In this document: positions 1 to 5,555 of the stretch, piece after piece
Layout: every line of letters begins with the position of its first letter
Numbering within the stretch: the stretch's first letter is position 1
Source of the DNA: Beijerinckiaceae bacterium
GTDB taxonomy: Bacteria > Pseudomonadota > Alphaproteobacteria > Rhizobiales > Beijerinckiaceae
NCBI GenBank assembly: GCA_947456315.1
Contig: CANGRU010000109.1
Span: 1 to 6,196, forward strand
Reading direction: 5' to 3'
Length of the DNA: 6,196 bases
Program-made: the position numbers and the translations under genes
Notes under the pieces: generated by a model
What the model saw: the letters and a program-made list of their open reading frames with translations, nothing else
Told to the model about the DNA's origin: nothing
Databases searched by the model: none

Positions 1-275
1 CGGCTTTTCAGCCGATCATCATGTATTTGCCGGATGCGTGCAAAAGCTTCTTTGGCCGGTATAGCGCGGTCGGGCTCTTTCTCAAGGGCATCATAAGCGG
101 TGATGACTTCATCCTTGAGCCACTTTTCAACGGCTGCATCGCGCTCCTGTAGGGCTCGCAGACCTGCGCGAACAACTTCGCTGCCTGAGGCATAGGCCCC
201 CGAGGCAACTTTCCCATCGATGAAGGCTGCGTGTTCTGCCGGAAGGCTGAACGTTCTTTTTTCGGCATTGGACAT
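1..275 (-). CDS. parD: ParD-type antitoxin (CopG/RHH family), 3' end outside window
   Basis: This gene reads leftward from an ATG at 275 and stays open for 91 codons to the window edge. The product begins MSNAEKRTFSLPAEHAAFID. A short beta strand (about residues 7-12) is followed by two helices (about 13-26 and 30-44, with GAYASGSEVVRAGLRAL), the ribbon-helix-helix fold of ParD antitoxins. The charged C-terminal half (45-91, with a late F-A-R-I-R-Q-I segment) is the part that wraps the toxin in this family. Family members are usually 80-100 residues, so little should be missing. By family knowledge it neutralises a ParE-type toxin and, with it, represses its own promoter. A parE gene is expected immediately beyond the left edge but cannot be seen. 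The start is supported by AGGAG seven bases upstream. The family call is strong; the exact ParDE subfamily is not. Confidence 0.88.
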   Translation of the reverse strand, partial: MSNAEKRTFSLPAEHAAFIDGKVASGAYASGSEVVRAGLRALQERDAAVEKWLKDEVITAYDALEKEPDRAIPAKEAFARIRQIHDDRLKS

Positions 276-282
276 GATGCGG

Positions 283-287
283 CTCCT
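283..287 (-). promoter_or_regulatory. Ribosome binding site of parD
   Basis: On the minus strand the sequence reads AGGAG, then seven bases, then the ATG at 275. This spacing is ideal and fixes the parD start, giving the full N-terminal beta strand needed for DNA binding. Confidence 0.7.
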
Positions 288-296
288 AGGTTGAAG

Positions 297-315
297 AGTA
301 TGACTTATTCATACT
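297..315. promoter_or_regulatory. Palindromic operator candidate upstream of parD
   Basis: The sequence AGTATGA-CTTAT-TCATACT has perfect 7-base inverted arms around a 5-base centre. It sits 21 bases upstream of the parD start and overlaps the zone where a parD promoter should lie; a TTGCCG resembling a -35 box lies just upstream on the minus strand. Ribbon-helix-helix antitoxins bind such short inverted repeats to repress their own operon, so autoregulation is the natural reading. The palindrome is seen directly; its role as operator is inferred. The rest of the 276-418 spacer shows no clear promoter for the rightward exporter operon. Confidence 0.6.
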
Positions 316-418
316 TTCGGCAAGCCGTGCAATCTCTGCCGTTCCGCCCTCACACTCGCTTTGCCCGTCCGGAGGGGGTAGCCTTGCTGCAAGTCTATGT
401 CCCAAGCGAGATCCCTTC

Positions 419-1435
419 ATGCGTTTGCGTAACCTCCTGATTCTTGGTCTGGCCGCTCTGGTGGCGGCTGTCCTTGTCTGGCGGCTGGTTCTGGCCCCGC
501 TGGACGTGGTGGCGGTCAAGCCGCAGCGCGGGACAGCGGCTGAGGTGGTCTATGCCACCGGCACGGTCGAGCCGGAGAAATGGGCCAAGGTGGTGGCCCT
601 GTCGCGCAAGCGCATCACCAAACTGTGCGACTGCGAGGGCAAGCCGGTGAAGGCGGGCGATGTGCTGGGCCAGCTGGACGATGTCGAAGAACGCTCGACC
701 CTGCGCGAGCTGGAAGCACGCCGTGTGCGGCTTGAGGGCGATGTCGAGCGCACACGCGGCCTTGTGGCACGCGCCGCCGCGACGCAAACCGCGCTGGATC
801 AGCTCGTCACCCAGCTTGCTGAATATGAAGCCCGCATTGCTGCGCAAGAAGACCGCATCAGCGACCTTGTGCTGCGCGCGCCCATGGATGGTGTGGTCTT
901 GCGCAAAGATGGCGAAGTCGGCGAGATCGCCGGCATTGGTGTCACCGATGTGCTGTTCTGGGTCGGCCAACCCAAGCCGTTGCGCATTGTGGCGGATGTG
1001 AATGAAGAAGATATTCCGCGTGTCAGGACAGGCCAAAATGTTTTGATCCGCAATGAAGGTTTCAAGGATCATCCGTTGGCTGGCATTGTAGGTGACATGA
1101 CCCCCAAAGGTGATCCCGCTACCAAAACGTTCCGCGTCTATCTCAACCTGCCGCCCGAGACGCCGTTGCAAATCGGCATGAGTGTGGAAGCCAATATTGT
1201 GACGCGCGAAAAAGCCGGCGCTTTGCTGGTGCCCACCGAGGCTTTGGCGGGCGACACTCTGTTTGTCATTACCGGAAGCCATTTGAAGCAAGTCACCGTG
1301 AAGACCGGCATCCGCGGCACGCGTGCAGTGGAGATTCTGGAGGGACTGGGTGAGGGAGAGATGATCGCCTCACCTGCGCAGACCGGTTTTAGAGATGGCC
1401 TGCGCGTGCGCATCAAGGAGGAGGCGGCACGTTGA
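419..1435 (+). CDS. Periplasmic adaptor subunit of an ABC exporter (HlyD/MacA type)
   Basis: The 338-residue product is a membrane fusion protein linking an inner-membrane ABC transporter to an outer-membrane channel. Residues 5-27 form one hydrophobic N-terminal anchor with no clear lipobox. The first lipoyl half is at about 50-88 (ending GKPVKAGDVLGQLDD), a coiled-coil hairpin at about 88-150, the second lipoyl half at about 150-172 (LRAPMDGVVLRKDGEVGEI), and beta-barrel plus membrane-proximal domains follow to the end. At the hairpin tip R111, L115 and T122 have the spacing of the R-x3-L-x6-S/T motif that adaptors use to dock on TolC-type channels. An unusual C70-x-C72 pair lies in the first lipoyl half. 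ATG 419 is the only credible start: no in-frame ATG, GTG or TTG lies in the roughly 70 bases upstream that I read. It has only a weak GCGAG-like ribosome site. The gene overlaps the permease gene by 4 bases. The exported substrate cannot be told from the sequence. Confidence 0.9.
   Translation: MRLRNLLILGLAALVAAVLVWRLVLAPLDVVAVKPQRGTAAEVVYATGTVEPEKWAKVVALSRKRITKLCDCEGKPVKAGDVLGQLDDVEERSTLRELEARRVRLEGDVERTRGLVARAAATQTALDQLVTQLAEYEARIAAQEDRISDLVLRAPMDGVVLRKDGEVGEIAGIGVTDVLFWVGQPKPLRIVADVNEEDIPRVRTGQNVLIRNEGFKDHPLAGIVGDMTPKGDPATKTFRVYLNLPPETPLQIGMSVEANIVTREKAGALLVPTEALAGDTLFVITGSHLKQVTVKTGIRGTRAVEILEGLGEGEMIASPAQTGFRDGLRVRIKEEAAR
1416..1424 (+). promoter_or_regulatory. Ribosome binding site of the permease gene, favours TTG start
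   Basis: AGGAGGAGG lies inside the last codons of the adaptor gene. Its second GGAGG is 7 bases before the TTG at 1432 but 16 bases before the next in-frame ATG at 1441. The spacing therefore favours the TTG start, which overlaps the adaptor stop as TTGA. Confidence 0.55.
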
Positions 1436-2679
1436 GCGGAATGAACCGCCTTGTGGTTTCCATTGCCCGCACACATGTGCTGGCGCGTTTGCGCCAGACG
1501 TTGGTCGGTGTGTTTGGCGTGGCCATCGGTGTGGGCTTTTCCGTGATGATGGCCTCCATCATGGAAGGCTCGCAGGATGATTTCGTCCGCCAGCTGGTCG
1601 ATTCCTTGCCCCATATTTCTGTCACCGATGAACGGCGCGAGCCGCCGCGCCAGCCAGCCGATCAGGCTTTTGATGCAGCCGAGATTCATGGTCTGACCAC
1701 CAAGCAACTGCGTCCGGGGATCAAAAACCCTTACGCGATTATGGCAGCACTTGAAGGCTGGTTGCCCGGTGCTGTGGCACCCTCCGTGCAGGCCAAAGCC
1801 GTGATCCGCTTTGCAGGGCGCGATACGGCCGCCAGTGTCACCGGCATTGATCCCAAGCGCGAGCCCGATGTGTCCAAACTCGCCACGCAAATCCGCGATG
1901 GATCACTGGACGCGCTTTATAAATCATCCAACGCCATCATTCTGGGTTCGGGGCTGGCGAAGAAAGCTGGCGCGCGTATTGGCAATAGTGTGGTGGTGAC
2001 AGCCGGCACGGGGCGCACCATTTCCGCCACTGTGGTCGCCATTTCGCATGCGGGCGTGACGCAGATTGATGACAACACGTCTTATGTGCTGATCAAGACA
2101 GGGCAGATACTGGCCGGCCAAACGGGGCTTGTGAATGAATTGCGGGTGAAAGCGCATGATGTCATGCAGGCGCGGGCAGTGGCCGCGCGCATTGAAGCCG
2201 AGACCGGCTACAAGGCAACCTCATGGCAGGAGGCGCATGAAGATCTGCTGTCGGCTTTCCAGATGCGCAATTTCATTATGTATACGGTGGTGAGTGCCAT
2301 TCTGATGGTCGCATCATTCGGCACTTACAACATCATCTCGACCATCACGCATGAAAAAACGCGTGACATTGCGATCATGAAATCACTCGGCTTTCCTTCT
2401 TATGTGGTGCGGCAGATTTTTGTTGTCGAGAGCATGATGATTGGCATCACGGGCCTGCTGCTGGGTTGGCTCCTGGGTTATCTCATGAGTTACGGTATGG
2501 CGCAGATCGAGTTCAAATCACCTTTCATGGATGCCACGCATCTGCCCATCATCTATGCCCCCGCGCATTATGCGATAGCTGGCACGGTAGCGTTGATTGC
2601 TTCCGTCATTGCGGGCTTTTTCCCGGCGCGCAAAGCAGCCGCCTTGCAGCCTGTCGACATAATCCGCGGTGCCTCATGA
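1432..2679 (+). CDS. ABC exporter permease, FtsX/LolC-MacB family
   Basis: The 415-residue inner-membrane protein has the four-helix layout of the FtsX/LolC/MacB superfamily. TM1 is at about 22-44, a large periplasmic domain spans about 45-275, and TM2 (278-304), TM3 (328-356) and TM4 (379-398) follow. The segment EKTRDIAIMKSLGFPS (308-323), between TM2 and TM3, matches the cytoplasmic coupling helix that contacts the ATPase. The C-terminus FPARKAAALQPVDIIRG is the family's characteristic ending. In this superfamily ATP hydrolysis drives movements of the periplasmic domain rather than passage through a membrane channel, as in lipoprotein release (LolCDE) or MacAB export. The adaptor gene upstream makes a MacAB/DevBCA-like export role more likely than Lol function. 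TTG 1432 is preferred for its ribosome site; ATG 1441 would shorten the protein by three residues. The stop overlaps the ATPase start as ATGA. Confidence 0.9.
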   Translation: MSGMNRLVVSIARTHVLARLRQTLVGVFGVAIGVGFSVMMASIMEGSQDDFVRQLVDSLPHISVTDERREPPRQPADQAFDAAEIHGLTTKQLRPGIKNPYAIMAALEGWLPGAVAPSVQAKAVIRFAGRDTAASVTGIDPKREPDVSKLATQIRDGSLDALYKSSNAIILGSGLAKKAGARIGNSVVVTAGTGRTISATVVAISHAGVTQIDDNTSYVLIKTGQILAGQTGLVNELRVKAHDVMQARAVAARIEAETGYKATSWQEAHEDLLSAFQMRNFIMYTVVSAILMVASFGTYNIISTITHEKTRDIAIMKSLGFPSYVVRQIFVVESMMIGITGLLLGWLLGYLMSYGMAQIEFKSPFMDATHLPIIYAPAHYAIAGTVALIASVIAGFFPARKAAALQPVDIIRGAS

Positions 2680-3353
2680 GCGCACTTGTCGAAGCACGAG
2701 GCTTGCGCCGTGTGTTGGGTGGCGAAGTGCCCGCCATCCTGATTGACGGCATTGATATGGATGTCCGCAGAGACGAGTTTCTTGCCATCACCGGACCATC
2801 GGGGTCCGGCAAATCTTCCTTGCTTTATTTGCTGGGTCTTCTGGATGTGCCGAGCGCTGGCGAAGTTACCATTGATGGCCGCGCCACCTCCAAGCTCAAT
2901 GAAGAAGCGCGTGCGCGGCTCCGGCTGGAGACCTTGGGCTTTGTCTTCCAGTTCCACTTTCTGCTGCCGGAATTTTCGGTACTTGAGAATGTCGCTTTGC
3001 CCATGCGTGCCTTGGGGCGCCTGAGTGATGCAGCCATTGCGGCGCGCTCCATGGATCTGCTGGTGTCACTGGGCTTGGGCGAACACGCCCATAAGCGGCC
3101 GGAGCAAATGTCGGGCGGACAGCGCCAGCGCGTCGCCATTGCGCGCGCGCTCGCCAATGATCCCAAACTCGTGCTGGCGGATGAGCCAACCGGCAATCTC
3201 GACACCGCCTCCTCAGCGCAAGTGCTCGGCATTTTGCGCGCGATGTGCGGGCCGGGCTCGGGCAAGTCGGTGGTTGTGGTGACGCATGATCTGGGAATTG
3301 CCGAACAGGCCGACCGACGTCTCAATATTGTCGATGGAAAAGTATCGGCTTAG
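2676..3353 (+). CDS. ABC exporter ATPase, LolD/MacB type
   Basis: The 225-residue ATP-binding subunit is predicted to power the adaptor-permease complex from the cytoplasmic face. All core motifs are present: Walker A GPSGSGKSS (40-48), Q-loop Q92, signature MSGGQRQR (145-152), Walker B LVLADE ending D169-E170, D-loop NLD (174-176) and switch His204 in VVTHD. The stretch FQFHFLLPEFSVLENV (91-106) closely resembles LolD. The position where many ABC ATPases have the adenine-stacking aromatic (A-loop, usually Tyr) appears to be Leu14. The start is ATG 2676, overlapping the permease stop as ATGA; the open frame upstream lies inside the permease gene and is not coding. I see no strong ribosome site of its own, so translational coupling is likely. 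No terminator follows, because the stop codon overlaps that of the convergent hydrolase gene. Confidence 0.93.
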   Translation: MSALVEARGLRRVLGGEVPAILIDGIDMDVRRDEFLAITGPSGSGKSSLLYLLGLLDVPSAGEVTIDGRATSKLNEEARARLRLETLGFVFQFHFLLPEFSVLENVALPMRALGRLSDAAIAARSMDLLVSLGLGEHAHKRPEQMSGGQRQRVAIARALANDPKLVLADEPTGNLDTASSAQVLGILRAMCGPGSGKSVVVVTHDLGIAEQADRRLNIVDGKVSA

Positions 3354-4237
3354 GGGCGCATCATGGAGCGCGGCACAGAGGCCGTGATCGCGGGCGTGAT
3401 TTCATTGGCGAGCTGCGGCGCCCCGCTGACCAGATCACCCATAGCGCGACCCATGGCATTGGCCAGACAGAAATAGCCGCGGTCGCTCATATGAAAGCCG
3501 TCAGAGGCGAGCATGGAGCGCAAATCCTGCGGCACGCGTTCTGCCCAGAATTTCATCAGCCTGTAGCGCGAAAGCACCGGTGTGGCTTCTTCTTCGCCCG
3601 CGATTTCGACAAGTTTCACAAAGCGCTCGTAGCGCACCGGGTCTTTCATCGTCGGGAAAAATTGCTGGTCGAGCAGCACAAGATCCATCTTGCGGGATTT
3701 GACCATGGCAATGCCGCGCTTCAGAAAGCGGGTGAAGCGCTCTTCATCGCCGCCCTTCATCGCATCATTGGTGCCGACCTGCCAGATTACGAGATCAAAG
3801 CGTTCGGCGGCGACACGCTCTTCCAGACGCGCCAGCGTGGCATCAGCCGTTTCGCCATTCACCCCCGCATTGATCACCTCGACCTTGGTGCGGAAGCGCT
3901 GGCCCATTTCCTCTGCAAAGCGCACCGGATAGGCGTGCTGGGGCGATGTGGCGCCAATGCCGAAGGTGGAAGACGAGCCGATGGCCAGAATTTTCAAGGG
4001 CGCGTGGTCAGCCACGCGGCGCGACAGATCTTTCAGCTTGGCCTGATGCTTGAGCATGGAGCGGCCAGCCGGGCAGCTCTCGGTTTCGGGCTCGGCTGTG
4101 GCTGTGTCGAGGGAGCTGGCGTGAACGGGCAGGGCGGTCAGGGCAGCAAGGCCCAAAAGGCAGGCAGCCAACAGGCCACGCGCGCCAGAACGGCGGCGTT
4201 GATCTTCACTCACGCTGCAATCGCAAGAGCTGCCCAT
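3350..4237 (-). CDS. Exported SGNH/GDSL-family hydrolase
   Basis: Numbered from ATG 4237, the product has 295 residues. A basic stretch (about 14-20, with RRR) and a hydrophobic core (about 21-38) end in VHA-SS, a plausible signal-peptidase-I site near residue 40. The SGNH blocks follow in order: block I IGSSST with G87-S88-S89 in place of the usual G-D-S (nucleophile Ser89), block II Gly125 in NAGVNGET, block III GTND (155-158) and block V D246-G-F-H249. The catalytic triad therefore looks intact. The family contains esterases, lipases and acyl or acetyl-ester hydrolases acting outside the cytoplasm, and the substrate here is unknown. A longer frame from a TTG at 4258 lacks a ribosome site and is less likely; a GTG at 4240 is possible. 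A GAGGAAA lies about 15 bases upstream of the ATG, a loose fit. The stop overlaps the ATPase stop tail to tail. Confidence 0.85.
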   Translation of the reverse strand: MGSSCDCSVSEDQRRRSGARGLLAACLLGLAALTALPVHASSLDTATAEPETESCPAGRSMLKHQAKLKDLSRRVADHAPLKILAIGSSSTFGIGATSPQHAYPVRFAEEMGQRFRTKVEVINAGVNGETADATLARLEERVAAERFDLVIWQVGTNDAMKGGDEERFTRFLKRGIAMVKSRKMDLVLLDQQFFPTMKDPVRYERFVKLVEIAGEEEATPVLSRYRLMKFWAERVPQDLRSMLASDGFHMSDRGYFCLANAMGRAMGDLVSGAPQLANEITPAITASVPRSMMRP

Positions 4238-4359
4238 CACTTGGTCCGGTTTCCTCAAAGCTTGAAGCTTGTCTGGCCCCTATGAGCCCCGAGATTCCAT
4301 GCCCGCCTATGTCCGGTCAAGCCTAGGCCAGTCTTTGAAAGGCGATTGCACGAAGTTTC

Positions 4360-4380
4360 AGCAGAAAAATCCTATCTGCT
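4360..4380. repeat. Small inverted repeat in the divergent spacer
   Basis: AGCAGA and TCTGCT form perfect 6-base arms around a 9-base A-rich centre (AAAATCCTA). There is no T-run, so it is not an intrinsic terminator in either direction. It could be a regulator binding site or chance. Confidence 0.35.
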
Positions 4381-4462
4381 TGGACTGCGACATTTGTCTG
4401 ACGGATTTTTGTTCGACTTTGGAATTATGTGCAATGCAGCGATCACGCTTGCGCCTCATCGC

Positions 4463-4468
4463 TTGACA
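4463..4468 (+). promoter_or_regulatory. Possible -35 element of the HAD gene
   Basis: CTTGACA contains a perfect TTGACA -35 box. Seventeen bases later stands TACCCG, a poor -10 match. If used, transcription would begin at about 4498, the base where the HAD start codon lies, giving a leaderless or nearly leaderless mRNA. This would fit the absence of a well-placed ribosome site (the only GGGGGAG is 19 bases upstream). It rests on one strong box only. Confidence 0.3.
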
Positions 4469-4497
4469 GGCGGGGGAGCGGCACTTACCCGCAAGTC

Positions 4498-5391
4498 ATG
4501 ACCCAGTCTCCAGCTTCACCGCGCATTGCCCGCGGTCTCTCCGAATTTGATGGCCGCTATGATGTCGTGCTGTGCGATGTCTGGGGTGTCGTTCATAATG
4601 GTCAGGCGCGCTATCCGGCGGCCTGCGAGGCTTTGCAGCGCTTTCGCGCCCAAGGCGGCACGGTGATCCTGATCACCAATGCGCCGCGCCCCAATCCGCC
4701 GATCCTTGAACAGCTTCAGGGCTTTCATGTGCCGCGCGATGCTTTCGACGATATGGTGACATCGGGCGATGTGACGCTGGCCTTTATTGCGGAGCGCAAA
4801 GATCAGCCGATCTTCCACATCGGTCCGGAACGCGATCTCACTTTGTTCGAGATTTCGCACCAGCAAACCGGCATCAAGCCGCGCCTCGTGCCGCTGGAAG
4901 ACGCGGCTTATGTCGTGGTGACCGGTCTCAATGATGACCGCAGCGAAACGCCGGATGATTATGCCGACCGCATGGCGATCATGCGCGCGCGTAATCTCGA
5001 TATGATCTCGGCCAATCCCGATCTGGTTGTGCATGTGGGTGATCAGCTCATCTATTGCGCGGGCGCTTTGGCGCAGGCCTATGAAGAACGTGGCGGGCGC
5101 GTCTTGCAGGCCGGAAAACCGTTTGCGCCGATCTACGAGCGGGCTTTGGCTTTCGCCGAAAAAATCCGTGGCCAGAGCGTGCCGCGCAATCGCATTCTGG
5201 CCATTGGGGACGCCATGCGCACAGATGTGGCGGGCGCTGTCGATTTCGGTGTCGATGCTTTGTTTGTCACACGCGGCATCCATCGCGAGGAATTGCACAC
5301 CGATGGCGCGCTGGATCTGGCCGCCTATCAGCAGTTTCTGGCCGACAATCCGCGCCATCCTCTGGCGGCGATCCCCGAGCTCGTCTGGTAG
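4498..5391 (+). CDS. HAD-superfamily class IIA hydrolase (NagD-like)
   Basis: The 297-residue cytoplasmic protein has the HAD core with a class-II cap. Motif I is LCDVWGVVHNG with nucleophile Asp27, and the position two residues on, normally the acid/base Asp, is Trp29. Motif II is ILITNAPRP (Thr60), the motif III lysine is Lys207 in AGKPFAPIYERA, and motif IV is IGDAMRTDVAGA (Asp238, Asp243). The ANPD segment (172-175) matches the TNPD-type loop of NagD-like enzymes. The overall sequence resembles the alphaproteobacterial group known as TIGR01459 HAD-type hydrolases, whose substrate I do not know; a phosphatase of a small sugar or nucleotide phosphate is the default guess. The start at ATG 4498 gives the N-terminus expected for the group; extending to ATG 4429 adds 23 residues without recognisable features. 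A terminator follows. Confidence 0.9.
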   Translation: MTQSPASPRIARGLSEFDGRYDVVLCDVWGVVHNGQARYPAACEALQRFRAQGGTVILITNAPRPNPPILEQLQGFHVPRDAFDDMVTSGDVTLAFIAERKDQPIFHIGPERDLTLFEISHQQTGIKPRLVPLEDAAYVVVTGLNDDRSETPDDYADRMAIMRARNLDMISANPDLVVHVGDQLIYCAGALAQAYEERGGRVLQAGKPFAPIYERALAFAEKIRGQSVPRNRILAIGDAMRTDVAGAVDFGVDALFVTRGIHREELHTDGALDLAAYQQFLADNPRHPLAAIPELVW

Positions 5392-5408
5392 CCCTTAAGT
5401 CCAATTGC

Positions 5409-5453
5409 AGCGCTGATGTGCGCAGGCGAAGCTTGAGGCATCGCGCTCTTTTT
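5409..5453 (+). terminator. Probable rho-independent terminator after the HAD gene
   Basis: AGCGC-T-GATG (5409-5418) pairs with CATCGCGCT (5439-5447), giving a 9-bp stem with a single bulged T and a 20-base loop. The run CTTTTT follows directly. It lies 18 bases after the HAD stop codon. The long loop makes it only moderately strong. Confidence 0.6.
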
Positions 5454-5539
5454 CGTCATTGCGAGGAGGGCGAAGCCCGACGCGGCAATCCAGAAGTCGC
5501 AGGCGTGTGCTGGATTGCTTCGCTACGCTCGCAATGACG
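5454..5539. repeat. Dispersed palindromic repeat element (REP/MITE-like)
   Basis: The ends CGTCATTGCGAG (5454-5465) and CTCGCAATGACG (5528-5539) are perfect 12-base inverted arms. A second perfect pair lies inside them, GCAATCCAG (5485-5493) and CTGGATTGC (5510-5518), around a 16-base loop. The left arm holds about 10 more bases between the blocks (GCCCGACGCG region) than the right arm. Elements with these arms occur widely in intergenic regions of alphaproteobacteria and often produce spurious predicted peptides containing CERSEAIQ, which also appears here on the minus strand. It carries no gene. As RNA it would fold into a long hairpin and could insulate or stabilise the neighbouring transcripts. 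No flanking target duplication is evident. Confidence 0.85.
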
Positions 5540-5555
5540 CGCACCATACGGAACA

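Larger units (their letters stand above)
4238..4497. other. Divergent spacer, AT-richer than its flanks
   Basis: These 260 bases separate the leftward hydrolase gene from the rightward HAD gene. They hold a tandem 7-base repeat (AAGCTTG twice, 4258-4271), an inverted repeat (4360-4380), a TTGACC on the minus strand (4315-4320) that could be a -35 box for the hydrolase gene, and a perfect TTGACA on the plus strand (4463-4468). Both genes must be transcribed from here or from further away. The small open frame within it (TTG 4269) shows no ribosome site and is not called. Confidence 0.5.

Noticed and set aside
395..1291. Long minus-strand frame of 298 codons opposite the adaptor gene
   Set aside because: The His/Gln/Arg-rich product has no recognisable domain and lies opposite a clear HlyD-type gene; it is a codon-bias shadow.
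1432..3353. Lipoprotein-sorting LolCDE system
   Set aside because: The permease and ATPase resemble LolC/LolD, but there is one permease gene, and the operon begins with a periplasmic adaptor carrying a channel-docking motif. That fits a MacAB/DevBCA-like exporter.
3491..4285. Long plus-strand frame of 264 codons opposite the SGNH hydrolase
   Set aside because: It is antisense to a gene with an intact signal peptide and all SGNH motifs. Its product is His/Ala/Arg-rich without domains, as expected for a shadow frame in GC-rich DNA.
4269..4466. Small plus-strand open frame in the divergent spacer with a cysteine cluster (CLDCDICLTDFC)
   Set aside because: It starts at TTG without a ribosome site and lies over the presumed promoter region of two divergent genes. 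The Cys spacing recalls metal sites, but nothing else supports coding; conservation in relatives would be needed.
4516..5358. Minus-strand frame of 280 codons opposite the HAD gene
   Set aside because: It has no motifs and the plus-strand HAD motifs are complete; this is a shadow frame.
5454..5539. CRISPR or insertion sequence
   Set aside because: There is a single inverted-repeat unit with no spaced direct repeats, no transposase frame and no visible target duplication, so a non-coding palindromic element fits better.
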